Part shown: in pieces, positions 10,147-23,200 of the stretch | Layout of the letters: each line of letters begins with the position of its first letter | Position numbering within the stretch: position 1 is the first letter of the stretch | Assembly: GCA_030278955.1 (NCBI GenBank) | Contig: JAOANR010000004.1 | Span: 62,651,686 to 62,715,685, forward strand | Origin: Hygrophila difformis | Lineage: Eukaryota; Streptophyta; Magnoliopsida; Lamiales; Acanthaceae | DNA length: 64,000 nt | Reading direction: 5' to 3' | The notes under the pieces: model-generated | Told to the model about the DNA's origin: nothing | The model's database searches: none | The model's input: only the letters and a program-made list of their open reading frames with translations | Translations under genes and position numbers: made by a program

Positions 10147-11660
10147 TACTATACTATACTCCTATTTATGCACATTTATGTAGGGGCAGGGGCAGGGGCA
10201 GCGATAAATAGGAAAGTATATATACTACTACTACTACTCCTTCTACTACTCCCTATATATGCATTGAATTGAGTGGTTAGTCCAACCGCAAAATGGCAAA
10301 TTGATTTGAATTGATTATTACAGAAAAAGAGGGGCAAGTGTATAAATGTGGCCCTGCCTGCCCATGTAATGAATTATTTATAGTATTACATATCATATCA
10401 TATACATAGTATGTTGGCATAACGTGGCAGTTGGAGTGAACCGAATGAGCAAGCATGCTACTGGCCATTGGTCATTGCCATGTGGGGGAGCCCTTACCAG
10501 CTTACCTTGATTATCATGACACAAGTGAAGTCATTAACAACTAAAAATCCAAATGCCCACAATAGAGAGAGGGTTCTTAATCAAACAATTTTTTTTTTAT
10601 TTTTATTTTTTTGTGTATGTTTTTGTGATTCAACAATAATGATTGGTGCATGGCCAATCTAAACACACGCTGTCAATTTTTAGCCGATCCAATACCAAAA
10701 GAGTCAGCCGAAACCGATCCACGTGGAAGCCAGATTGCTAAATTAACACACACTATATTTAAATTGAGCCTCAATTACCTAATAGATTCGGCCCAATCCC
10801 ACAGGTCTATCGTCCACAACTAAAATCATACATAAGGCCCAATTGGGATTAAGAACCAACCATGGATGGCGTAGTAGGCCCAAAAGGAGTTGGTATCTCG
10901 TGGATTTAATACAGCAGTGGACCTATTCCTAGGCCTATAGGCGGGTTGGCATATTGATCTTGTGGCCTATACGTGGGTATGAGTATGAGTATCAGTAGTA
11001 GGGAAATTGTTTGGGTACTGGCGGACTTTAGGTGCTGGCACATTCAAAAGTGATGAGTATATATATATAAAATGATGTGTGAGTATAAAAAAAGTGATGG
11101 ATTGAGGTTATGAACTAAAAACTAATAAAAAAAATAAACCACCGTATATACATTACTTTATAAAGCTTATACATCACTTTACAAAAGGCTACACATCATT
11201 TTTAACGCTGTCTGCACCTGCTGGCAATTGTTTTACCATTACAGAAACCGGATTGCAATAATAATACTCCTACATTGAAGGCAAATTTATTCAGTATAGC
11301 ATACTTTTTGGACCAGCACCTCAAGTAATAAATTAAGAAGATGCACATTTTCAAAGTAGATTTTAGATTTCTGTCTGTATTTAGAATGCAAGGGTTCTTT
11401 CGGATTTGGTTCCCATGCTGCAATCACTTTTCCCAGTAGATGCTGCATCAATCTACAACCATTGGATTACAATTTTTATTAAATAAATGGTGTAAAAGAT
11501 ACAAGGATATTTATGTAATTTTATTTGTTTCACAACTTTTTTATGGGTAATGATTACACTATCAATAATAATGATGGAGATAGAATATGAAATGTCAGAA
11601 ACTATTATTGCTTTTTCTTTTGTGCATAGCATTCAATTGAAAATTAATATCAATACGTTA
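10147..11660. other. Intergenic, no gene recognised
   Basis: It contains short low-complexity runs, for example GGGGCA repeats near 10185 and CTA repeats near 10225. The open frames of 60-73 codons have no recognisable content. Confidence 0.55.
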
Positions 11661-11669
11661 AAAAAAATA

Positions 11670-12480
11670 ACAAAATATACAATATTAGAAAACAGAATGT
11701 CTACTACTATTAAACAGAATGTTTAATCAGAATGTTTAATATTAGTATTTCTTTTCATACGACACAGAATGTGCAATATTAGAAAATAGAATGTCTACTA
11801 CTATAAAACAGAATGGTTACTACTAGTAAACAGAATGTTTAATATTTTTTTTTGCATACAACAAAATGTACAATATTAGAAAACAGAATGTTCACTACTA
11901 TAAAACAGAATGGTTACTAATGGTAAATAGAATGTTTACTTTCTTTTGCATACGACGGAATGTACAGTATTAGAAAACAGAATGTCTACTACTATAAAAA
12001 AGAATGGTTTATGTTTACTTTTTTTTTTTTTTTTGCACACGGCACAGAATGTGCAATATTAAAAAAACATAATGTCTACTACTATACAACAGAATGGCTA
12101 CTACTAGAACTAAATGTTTAATATTTTTTTTTAATACAACATAATGTACAATATTAGAAAACAGAATATCTACTACTACAAAATAGAATGGTTAATACTA
12201 GTAAACAGAATGTTTACTTTTTTTTTGCATACGATGGAATGTACAATAGTAGAAAACAGAATGTCTACTACTATAAAATAGAATGGTTTCTGTTTACTTT
12301 TTTTTTTTGCACACGACAGAATCTGCAGTATTAGAAAACAGAAAGATTGGTTACTACTAGAAAGATAATGTAAAAAATATAATATTTACATATGGATGCG
12401 TGATATTAGAAAAAAGAATGTGTAATATTATAAAAGATAATGTTTAGTTTGCATATGTCAGGATGTATGATAGAGTATTA
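11670..12480. repeat. ~94-bp tandem array made of ~23-bp subunits
   Basis: The phrase AGAATGTCTACTACTAT begins new units at about 11692, 11786, 11881, 11976, 12067, 12161 and 12254, a period of 91-95 bp over at least seven units. Each unit holds four CAGAATG/AAAATG starts spaced about 22, 22, 28 and 22 bp, with a T-rich stretch and GCATACGAC in the third subunit. It is non-coding and flanked by similar direct repeats (ACAACCATTGGATTACAATT near 11456, AACCATTAGATCAATTTTTC near 12599). Confidence 0.8.
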
Positions 12481-12691
12481 AAGACAGTAATACAAAATTG
12501 TGTATTCAAAAGAAAAAAAATAATGACAATGCAGTCCAATTTTTTATTATTTAAATTAATGAATGGGAAAAGACATAGTTATTCCTACAGTTAATATAAA
12601 CCATTAGATCAATTTTTCATCTAAAGGCTGGAAATTATCCCAGTACATACTTCCACAGTACATGAATCTAATCGGGTTCTTTCTATCACGC

Positions 12692-12740
<49 letters not shown>
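12692..12740. repeat. (AAT)n microsatellite
   Basis: About 16 uninterrupted trinucleotide units in intergenic DNA upstream of MED23. Confidence 0.95.
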
Positions 12741-12742
<2 letters not shown>

Positions 12743-12844
12743 TGGTGTTGATAATGGTTGTTGAGAAGTGATGTGGATTGTCTATATTTATGCTATTAAG
12801 GACACACGTGGACTTTTTATTTTCTAGGAAACTGGAGCAGTGTC

Positions 12845-13142
12845 AATTTCAGGTTTCGAGTCGTGTTCGTGTGAGATTGATCAGGTTGTATAATATTTCA
12901 GGTCAGGTTTGAGGTCGACCTGATTTCGGAAAAAAACCAAAATGACCAAACCCAAAGCTGAAATTTTTCGTGTCGGGTCCGTTTTTTCGGGTCATAGGCC
13001 AAAATTGGCACAATTTCAGGTTTTGAATCGTGCTCCTTCAAGTTGAGCTGGTGGTATAATATTTCAGGTCGGGTATGGGGTATCGAGTGAACCTGATTGA
13101 CTAAACCAAAATCCGAAATTTGTCGTCCGAATCGACACCCCT
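12845..13142. repeat. Two diverged direct copies, possible hAT-like remnant
   Basis: Phrases built on TATAATATTTCAGGTC occur at about 12890 and 13053, and TTTCAGGTTT(C/T)GAGTCGTG-like phrases at 12849 and 13013, so a ~163-bp unit is present twice. The right edge CGACACCCCTAC resembles a hAT-type end (TAGGGGTGT inverted). No matching left end was found. Confidence 0.4.
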
Positions 13143-13149
13143 ACTTATT

Positions 13150-13306
13150 ACCACTCCAAAAACCTAGGTTGTGAGTTGTGAGTTGTGACTGACTTGTGCG
13201 AGTCATGTACGTTGAACTGGAGTTGCTGCCACAACTAAAATCAAAATCATCCGTTTCATCGTTCTTCCCCTTCCCCTTCCCCTTTTAAATCAATCATCCT
13301 AAGGGT
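13150..13306 (+). promoter_or_regulatory. MED23 upstream region
   Basis: Short proximal region before the first MED23 ATG. It contains a (TTCCCC)-type pyrimidine repeat at 13265-13285, common in plant 5' UTRs. I cannot place a TATA box with confidence. Confidence 0.35.
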
Positions 13307-16300
13307 ATGATGCATCGGGCACAAACACCGGCCCTGCCCACTGCTCTCTCGGAGATGGAGCAGCCCAACAACACGCAGCCGCAGCAGCAGCGAGCTTCCT
13401 CTTCATCCTCTTCTCGTGCTCATCATTTTCACCCGGCTAGACCAGCCATTCTCGACCTCTTCAATCTATACTTGGGTGTATGCTTAACAACGTCACCATA
13501 CTTCTTTCAATTTCCTTTGTTTTAATTTTTATTTGAATTAATCTTTCTTTCCTTTTTTTTTTTTAATTTTTATTTATTTATTTATTTATTTTTATTTATT
13601 TATTTATTTTTTTGTTGCTGCAGAGGACTGAACGGCAGAAATCAGATGAATCAATTAGAGAGCCTCCGTGAGTTATAATCTGTAACTTTTATCATATTCT
13701 CTAACATTTGAATTTGCCAGAATTTTGCCAGGCACTATATGCGAATTGCGGAAATTTAAATTCCTTTTTTGTAATTTGGATGATTTTACTGCTTGGAGGT
13801 GCTGAGGCATCTAATGTTGAAATGAGGAAATAATGCTTTGATTTGATGCCAGGAGATCACTTCCTCAAATGAAATGGGATATGATAGAGCCCTTATTGAG
13901 TTAAACTCTTAGATGTGTAGGTATAAGATATCCATAAAATAAACTCATTCTCAATGAAAAATATTCTAGATATGGTTGTGTGCGTGAGTTTATTTGTTTG
14001 AACTTGGAGAAATTGCACACAGACACACACTTAGAGAATGTTATTGACGGGTTAGCTTATATGTTCAAATTATTTCTGTAATTTTGTTTCTTAATTTTTA
14101 ATTTGAGGAGTGTTATTGATAGGATATCTTATATGTTTAATAGTTGCTTAATGTAGTTAATTGCTTACTTGTTTCTTTGCAATGCTTGATCGAGAGAATC
14201 TATTTTATATGCTATATGGAACTTAAAAGGTTTCATGTCATAGCATGTGAATAAACCTTTTTGATAGATATTTGAACAACTAAATGGCAGGAACAAAACA
14301 CAGAGACGAGTTACTGCCATCAACAGAGATCTGCCTCCTCCTAATGAGCAGTTTCACTTTGACTTTGACCAGATACAGCGCCAATTTCCTGTATACTGTT
14401 AACTTCAATTTATTGTTCTTAGAGTAGGAATAATTGGTTGCTTGGTATAATTTTGCCTTCTTTTACAGGACCAGGAACAACTACGTGCTGTAACAGAATC
14501 TGTTGTAATTTCTATGGTTATACAATGTTGTGGTCATGCACCTAGGGCAGAGTTTTTACTGTTTGCTTTGCGGAGTTTGTACAATATAGGATACATAAAC
14601 TGGGATACTTTTTTGCCCTCTCTTCTATCCTCAGTTACTTCTGCAGAGACACCTATTGGTCAGGGTAGCCAAACAGTAGCTGCAGTTGCTTCTGCAACAT
14701 CTTCACAATCAGGAGTCCTTCAACACTCAAGTGTAATTACTAATGCTAATAATTTTCAATCATCAAACCCTGCATCTCCCTTGGTTTCAGTTCACGGTAT
14801 CGGATCTCCTACACAGTCAGCAGCTGACCCATCATCTTGTGCTGTATTGTCTCCCATGAAGTCTAATGATTTAACATGCACTGGTCAGCAGCTGGCAAGG
14901 GTAAATATATCTGTCACGGAAAATGCTATAAGCAGTCTACGCCAACTATCTTGCAAGATCATTTTGGTAGGCCTCGACTCTAATCTGAAGCCAGTTACAC
15001 GAGCAGATATCTTCAATCACATGCTGAACTGGCTTATAAATTGGGATCAAAAGCAACATGGGATCGATGAATTTGATAGTGCAAAATTCTGGAAGCCTGA
15101 CAAGGCCTTAATTGAATGGCTGCACAATTGTCTAGATGTGATTTGGTTATTAGTTGAAGATAATAAATGTCGTGTGCCTTTTTATGAACTGATACGCAGT
15201 GGCTTGCCATTTATTGAAAATATACCAGATGATGAGGCACTGTTTACCCTTATATTGGAAATTCATAGGAGGAGAGATATGATGGCAACACACATGCAAA
15301 TGTTAGACCAACATCTTCACTGCCCTACATTTGGAACTCCCAGACTTTTGCCTCAGGCTACTACCAACGTATCTGGTGAAACTGTGACTAACATGAGATA
15401 TTCACCGATCACATATCCCAGTGTCCTTGGAGAACCTTTGCATGGGGAGGTAAAGCCACTCTCTGCCTTTTAATCTTAAAGATCTGTAAGCTTGTTGAGT
15501 TGGAAACATTTGGTAGTTGTCTAGATTCTAGAAACTCAAAGATAAGGGAATGTGAACAGAAGGATTGATTCATCAATTTCTTTATCTTTGAATAGGAACT
15601 CGCAGTATGCATTCAAAGGGGAAGTCTCGACTGGGAGAGAGCTCTACGCTGTTTAAGGCATGCTTTCCGTAACACACCATCTCCTGACTGGTGGAGAAGG
15701 GTGCTTCTTTTGGCACCCTGCCACAGGAGTCACGCACAAGGACCTACGCCAGGAGCAGTTTTTACATCTGAAATGATTAATGAGGCAACGATAGATAGAA
15801 TTGTGGAATTATTGAAGCTGACAAATTCAGGCAAGATTTTGCTTTATGTTTTCAACTTCTTTGTAATTTTGTAATATGCCATCTTGGTTTTGAAAGTACT
15901 TCACATCCAAATTGCTATAAATATGTGTTGAATGGATAGTTGACTAGGTACTGAACTCTCGATTTGTAGCAACCTTATCTGTGCTGAAATTATTAGAAAG
16001 TATCTAGTATTGAATTACATATAAGGATGGTACAACTCCCAAACGTAAATTTTAGGTGCTTGTTGACGAACTCTTTCCTACTTGTATAGGGTTTGCTGCT
16101 GAACACATAAAATTGTTTAAAATATGAAGTTAGTGTTGATGAATGATCAACTATTACACATGCATTATTATTTTCTAATATCATATCATATTGTCCTATA
16201 ACTATTACTGAAGTAAATCTATTTTACAAACTAAAAACTCTTTTAAAATTTTACATTATTGAAAAAATATCCGTCAATTAGCAGTAAATTTCGTATTTAT

Positions 16301-18465
16301 ATACTATTTTAAGATATTTTAACTATAAAATGTGATCCTTTATTTCAGTTTTTTTAACGTGCCATTTTTTAGTCCTTATGTCAAAACACCAAGCTTATGT
16401 TACCAAGTAACTTTATTTAAAGGGCTCTTATGAGCTCTGAACATGACTTCACACAAGATTTATAACACAAATTTAAATATTCACTCCACCTAGTAAATTA
16501 CAGCAGGAGTGTTCTAATCCATTTGTATTAACCATCAACTTAGTCCCTACTTTTTGGAAGAATTCCCCTTGGATTTTAGTCCCCGACTTTCGTTATTTCC
16601 CCTATTTTGTTTACAGCTTATATACAATCCATGCCTAGTGGTTACAGTGATCTCTTAAGTGAACCTTTACGTGCTGGGTAGAAAGCTTGCTTTGAACCGC
16701 TTCGCATAGAATCCATGCCTAGTTGGACTGATTAGACTGGTCTCTTAAGAATTGCACACCATGAAAATGTGCCATGTGTTTTTATTTTTTGTCATAATAG
16801 ATGTATAAGAAGAAATTCCTTTTGCATGTTCTATTGAAAACATAAAATTATGTCTTTGAGGTACATATGCTTAGTATCGCCAGTCTCCAATGCATTTTCT
16901 TGTTTTATGTTACTGTGCAGAGGTGAACTGCTGGCAGGAGTGGCTTATATTTTCCGATGTGTTTTTTTTCCTCATGAAACATGGATGCATTGATTTTGTT
17001 GACTTAATTGACAAGCTAGTTTCTCGACTTCAAGATAGTGATCAAAATATTCTTAGGACGAATCATGTTACGTGGCTGCTTGCACAAATTATCCGCGTGG
17101 AGCTTGTAATGAATGCTCTAAACATGGACTCAAGAAAGGTACTTTTTCATGTTTGTACCATTTCCGCCTTTCCGGTCATTGTTATCATTGTTACACAACC
17201 TTTATGCCACTTTGTTTGTTCATTTGCATTTTATAGCTTTTTACAGTTTAGACTATTGAATTGCTGTTTGAAATTCATGTTTTTTTCCTTCTTTTACACA
17301 CTTAGTTTAGTAGTATTATATGTTAGGTTCTTTTTCCCTCCCCCTCATTGATGACTTTATTTTACTGTTATTACAATCCTCGTGTAGGTGGAGACAACCA
17401 GAAAGATCCTCTCATTCCATAGAGAAGACAGAAGCTGTGATCCTAATAACCCTCAAAGTATATTGCTGGATTTCATAAGTAGTTGTCAGAACTTGCGAAT
17501 TTGGTCCCTAAATACTTCCACCAGAGAATATTTAAATAATGAGCAGCTTCAAAAGGGAAAGCAAATAGAAGAATGGTGGAGGCAAGTCAGCAAAGGTATT
17601 TATCCATTCACTTAATGCCAAACTAGTTATCTCGGTACTGGTGTGAGGTGTCGATAACCATGCCAAAGATATGGTTTATAGATATGCTCAATTCATCATC
17701 CCATGACACTGTTTAGATCTTCATCCCCATTCTTGAGTTGTCTATTAAAAGGTCTAGTACAGAAATATAATCGAATACAGTAATTTTCAGTTTATTTCAA
17801 CATTTATTTGGTAGAAAGTTTGTTTCTCATTTGAATTATCTATGTTGTCAACCAATAATTATTTTTCTAATTGTCATTTTATTTTCATTATCTATGTTGT
17901 CAACCACCATTTACTTTTAATTAGAAAGTTCGTCAACCAAGGCAATGGAGTTATAGAAAACAAATTTGGTGGGTGTTTATGGCTGTGGGATTGTGGTTGC
18001 CGGTTGGCATAGGCCATGTAGGACCTTATTGATAAGTGAAATTGGGAAAACATTCCTCTCATTTGTATGTATATAAAAACCTAAGAACTGAGCCTGGAAA
18101 GAATATACATAGATCAATCTCATCTCTATAATTAAGTTATTTTGAATGATCACTTCTATAAAAATCCCTCTCAAGCCGGAGCATATAGTATTTATCATGC
18201 CCGTCTTGTTACAAATATAATTTGCCTTTAATTGAAAATCTCTCCAAGGTGTTCACTAGTCCTGAGTAGTTTGTAGAGATCAAATATAATTATTTGTTTG
18301 ATCTGATGATAAGTCCTTGGAAATTTCAATGTTTTAGGGTATCGGTTGTGCCACATTAAATCTTAATATTATTAGCTTCTCCGAAATTTCAAGCAACATC
18401 TGAAGTTCTTGTATTTACCCAATTTTATTTTACTCCAGATTTCTTTCTCAAAGTTGTACTTCATG

Positions 18466-18512
<47 letters not shown>

Positions 18513-19810
18513 TTTTATTTTTATTTTTTAAAATGCTGATTCAACTTTTAGGTGAGCGCGTCATGGACTATATGAATATGGATGAAAGATCAGTTGGGAT
18601 GTTTTGGGTTGTCTCGTACACCATGGCACAGCCCACTTGTGAAACAGTCATGAACTGGTTAACATCTGGTGGAGTAACAGAGATTCCGGGACCAAATTTA
18701 CAGTCGAATGAGAGATTGATGGTGATGCAAGAAGTTACCCCTTTGCCAATATCTTTGTTATCTGGGTTTTCAATAAACTTATGCTTGAAACTGGCATATC
18801 ATATGGAAGAGTCTATGTTTTCTGGACAGGTGATGACCTGTTTTTCTCCTAAAGCATATTATAGTTCAGTTTGCATTTTTATAGGACAAGTGTATCAGCA
18901 TTGCTTTATGGAACTGAATGTCGAGCTATTACGTGTGGGCTTGAAAACAAAATAAAGCTCATCTATGTGAAGTTGAAGGATGTGTGAGATTCTAGGATAG
19001 AAATTAGTAATGGATGTAATAATTGGAACATAGAAAATGTGCTGATTTGGTCATATGTATAAGGGACTCATTGATGTCTAGTAGGATGGCTGGAGTGTAG
19101 AAACTCATCTATTAATATTAGAAGGGGAAGGGGAAGTCCTAGAAGTAATTGGAAAGAACCTATAAAGAGAGATTTGTTACAATTCAATGTTTCGGTTGTA
19201 TTGGATGGTGAGATTTCATCCATATATTTGACTCCACATAATGGAATCAAATGCTTAGATAATGATAATGATAACAGAGCATATGCTTATGTATGAATGT
19301 TCTACAAAGTACGAACTTCCTCCTGGATGGGAAATTAGTAATGCCAGTGAATTATGTATCACTAATCGACATTCTCTTCTTTTGGTAGAGTTAATTCATT
19401 GCAAATCTGGGTTTATTTCCATTTGGCTTGTAATTTGGTTATGCTAAATGCTGAAACAGGTTGTTCCTAGCATTGCAATGGTTGAAACATATGTTCGACT
19501 GCTGCTGATTGCTCCTCACGCATTGTTTCGTTCAATTATGACGGTATTGTTTTCTTTACTTCACAATGTCTTCTTTCCAGTTAATCCTCATAACTTATCA
19601 CTTATATGGTTTTATTTTTTTATTTTCATTTTTCTTTTCTCCATGTTCTTCGACTTCTTTCAATTTTTGTATGCATTAGTGTGGCTCCATCTCTTATAGT
19701 ATGTGCGTTGAAGGCTTTGATGCCATACTTGTTTGTTTTCTCCTAATATATAGTATTATTTAGTTCAATCTCACTGTTTATTTCTTTTACTTATTGTTCA
19801 ACGCATGAAT

Positions 19811-19858
<48 letters not shown>

Positions 19859-20178
19859 CATTTATTTTTATTTTTACATTTGTTAACCTCCTCATTAAGT
19901 GACAATGTTTGTGGTATGTGATACATTGACTTCACCACCACTTTTATTTCATACGGGTATGGACACTTATAATTCAATTGCAGTTACCAGCCCAGAGGTG
20001 CCAAAATCAATCTAGCAAAACCGCTGCTTCTCTTTTGGTCTTTGAAATTCTCAACTACCGTTTGCTTTCACTTTACAGGTGATTACAGTCTCTAAGTATC
20101 TTCAGATGTTAAATATTTTCCGGAAGCTAAAAGATGCTTTTATTTTTTATTTTTAATTATTATTATTGTTATTATTAC

Positions 20179-20230
<52 letters not shown>

Positions 20231-23200
20231 AAACCATTGATTCAATGGTTTTATGATTAACGCATTTCCAAATCCGAACAAGGAATCAATGGTTTTATGA
20301 TTTTGTTCTATGTTCGAATGTTGTGTAATTTTACATCTTTATGAGGAATAAACTTTTGCAATGCGTAGTTTTTTTTTTGGTACGGTTTTGTAATTCATTG
20401 TTTGAACTTGAATTACCTGCTATAGCATTTTTTATTGTCAGCCTTGAGAGTTTTCTATTGTGCAGTCACATGAAAATGATGATCAGTTGGTTTCTTTTGC
20501 CAATTTTTTTTAGGTACCAAGGGAAGAGCAAAGGGTTAATTCATGATGTCACAAAATTTCTAGCTTCATTGAAAGGAAAACAACGTGGAGATTATCGCTC
20601 TTTTAGACTTGCAGAGAATTTATGCATGAATCTTATACTGTCAATGAGGGAAATTTTTTATGTGAAAAGGGATGCAAAGGTGGAGATCAATTCAAAATTC
20701 TTTTCATATATTGCTTTGTCCTTTGAGTTAATAATACTCGATTTTGTCTTTTCCGTCAACATGCTTAGGCTCCAACTGAGTTTACAGAAACTTTAAATCG
20801 CATAACTGTAACTACTCTTGCCATCATTATCAAAACTCGTGGTATTCCGGAGGTTGAACATATGCTCTACCTTCCGACAATGTTGGAACATATTCTAGCC
20901 AACAGTCAACATGCATGGTCCGAAAAGACTCTCCGCCATTTTCCTTCTATTTTGCGTGATGCTTTGGCTGGTCGGATGGATAATAGGGGCTTGAATATTC
21001 AAGAATGGCAGAAGGTAATCCCCATGCCCCCCCCCCCCCCCCCCCCCCCACCCCACCCCCAAATCCGCATGAATGCACACAGGAATACCAGCTCCCATTG
21101 GATATGATAATTGCCTTGAAATTCACTTACAATAACTTAGGGATTGCATGGATTTTTTTGGCTCTTGATCATATGTTTTGCTCAAAATTTTTCGTTTTAA
21201 CAAGACAAGCAATCTCACTGACAAATGATAATGTCTTTCCTAATATTATTTTGGGAGTTAGGATTTGTAGCATTGAACGTTCCAGTATCTGATAAAGTTG
21301 GGACTTCTGATGGTGAATCACAGAACGTCACTTGCTTTCTTGATGTGATAAGCAGAAACATCCCTAATACATTATGGGTTAGAATTAAAGTCACCCACAG
21401 TGCATGACCATATGAACCTTGTATTTAAGAACTGAAGCCAAATGACAAATAAATGTCTTATTTGACATGAAGAATTTTTTGTCTGTTAATATACAAATAT
21501 ATTTTCAGATCTCGTCAAGACATGTGAGATTGCATACCACCTGTGAATTAGTTATCTTGCGTTGTAAATTTCATAGGATACATATTTTCATGTTTATTTT
21601 ATTTTATTTATTATTTTTTTCTGGGTTATAAATTAATTATTTTTAATTTGTATATATTGTATTCTTGTACGTTCTTTGTTCTCTTGTTTACTTTGCTTTA
21701 TACCTGTCACGCTGTTTACAAAAGAAATTTTATGTTTGCAATATGTAGTGCATTGCCGCATTGGACATATTATGAACTTTTATATTCACTAATGGTAATT
21801 CTTTTTCGTATGAAGACCAATTTTATTTTGAATGAGAATTTGGATAACTCAAGAATAGTTAAATGGTGTTTCTTGAGTGTAGTACAATTCATTTGTACTT
21901 TTTGCAATGAATTATAAGATAATGTGAATCTGTGCTCCTGTGAAGTCTTTTGTTCATTAAGCTTGTACTGGTTAGATTTCAATCATTTATATTACTCCCA
22001 ACATTTTCAAAATCAGTTTATTAATATAATTTAACACTGACAGTTAAACTGTCTGTTACCAATCTTAAACTATGATGATTGGTTGTAGAAATAAACTAAC
22101 TCACTAAGATGACATTGATTTTAAGTTCAAAATATTAAAAGTAAAAACTAAGAGTCAGATAAGGTATAGAATGTATCCCTAAAACTATTATTCAAATTAG
22201 GAAACATCTTTTCTTTTAATTTTGGCGAGATTGGTAGGAAAATAGTTCTTTTTTTACTCATGAAAATCATTATAAAGAAAAAAAAAGAAAAAAAGAAGAA
22301 GAAAAGAAGAATGACAACAAAGGAAAAATGAGTTTTTATATTACTCAATCACTTTATTTAATGGAACAGTTCTATACCTGGATAAAACTACGCAGATTAT
22401 TGATGTTAGCTGATGGATTCTACATAATTGTAAAATGCATATGGTGTTTCTCAGGCAGAGACAACTGTGATTAATCAATGCACTCAGCTTCTTTCTACGT
22501 CGGCTGATCCTAACTACGTCATGACTTACATGAATCATAGTTTTGCTCAACACCGCCGATATCTTTGTGCTGGTGCGTGGATACTAATGTATGACCATCC
22601 TGAGAGCTTTAACATTTCGCATCTGGTAAGTATCATTGATTGTGAGTATAACTTTTTTATTTTTTATGTATTTTTTTCTCAAGTTTTTGTACTTGAAAGG
22701 GTACTGTTATTTCTACCATCGCTCGACTCTCTCTCTCTGGATAATGTGACTGAATATCAACAGGGTCGTGTTCTGAAAGAATTTTCCCCGGAAGAGGTTA
22801 CTGATAATATATACACAATGGTAGACATGCTACTGCATCATTTCAACTTGGACCTACAACGTGGACGGTCCTTGCAGGTGGATTCTCTTCTTCCCTAGTT
22901 CATTTTCTTGTTTCATATTTGGTTGCTTGTCATAATTGGCAGCAACCCAGCAGGTTTCTATTGATAGTTTAAAGTTGCAAATCCTTTTTGATCAGGAACT
23001 TATGCTGAAAGCATGTGCTCACCTTGGCTTCTTTATTTGGACTCATGAGCTTCTGCCCCTAGATATTTTGCTGTTAGCACTTATTGACCGTGATGATGAT
23101 CCTCATGCTTTGCGAATTGTGGTGTGTCTGGTTTCCTATTGCTCATTTCATATTTGTTTTAATTTTCCCTTTTTATAGTTCAGGTAAACAGTTTTTTAGT

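Noticed and set aside
21005..21292. Proline-rich protein frames
   Set aside because: They are produced by the C homopolymer in a MED23 intron.
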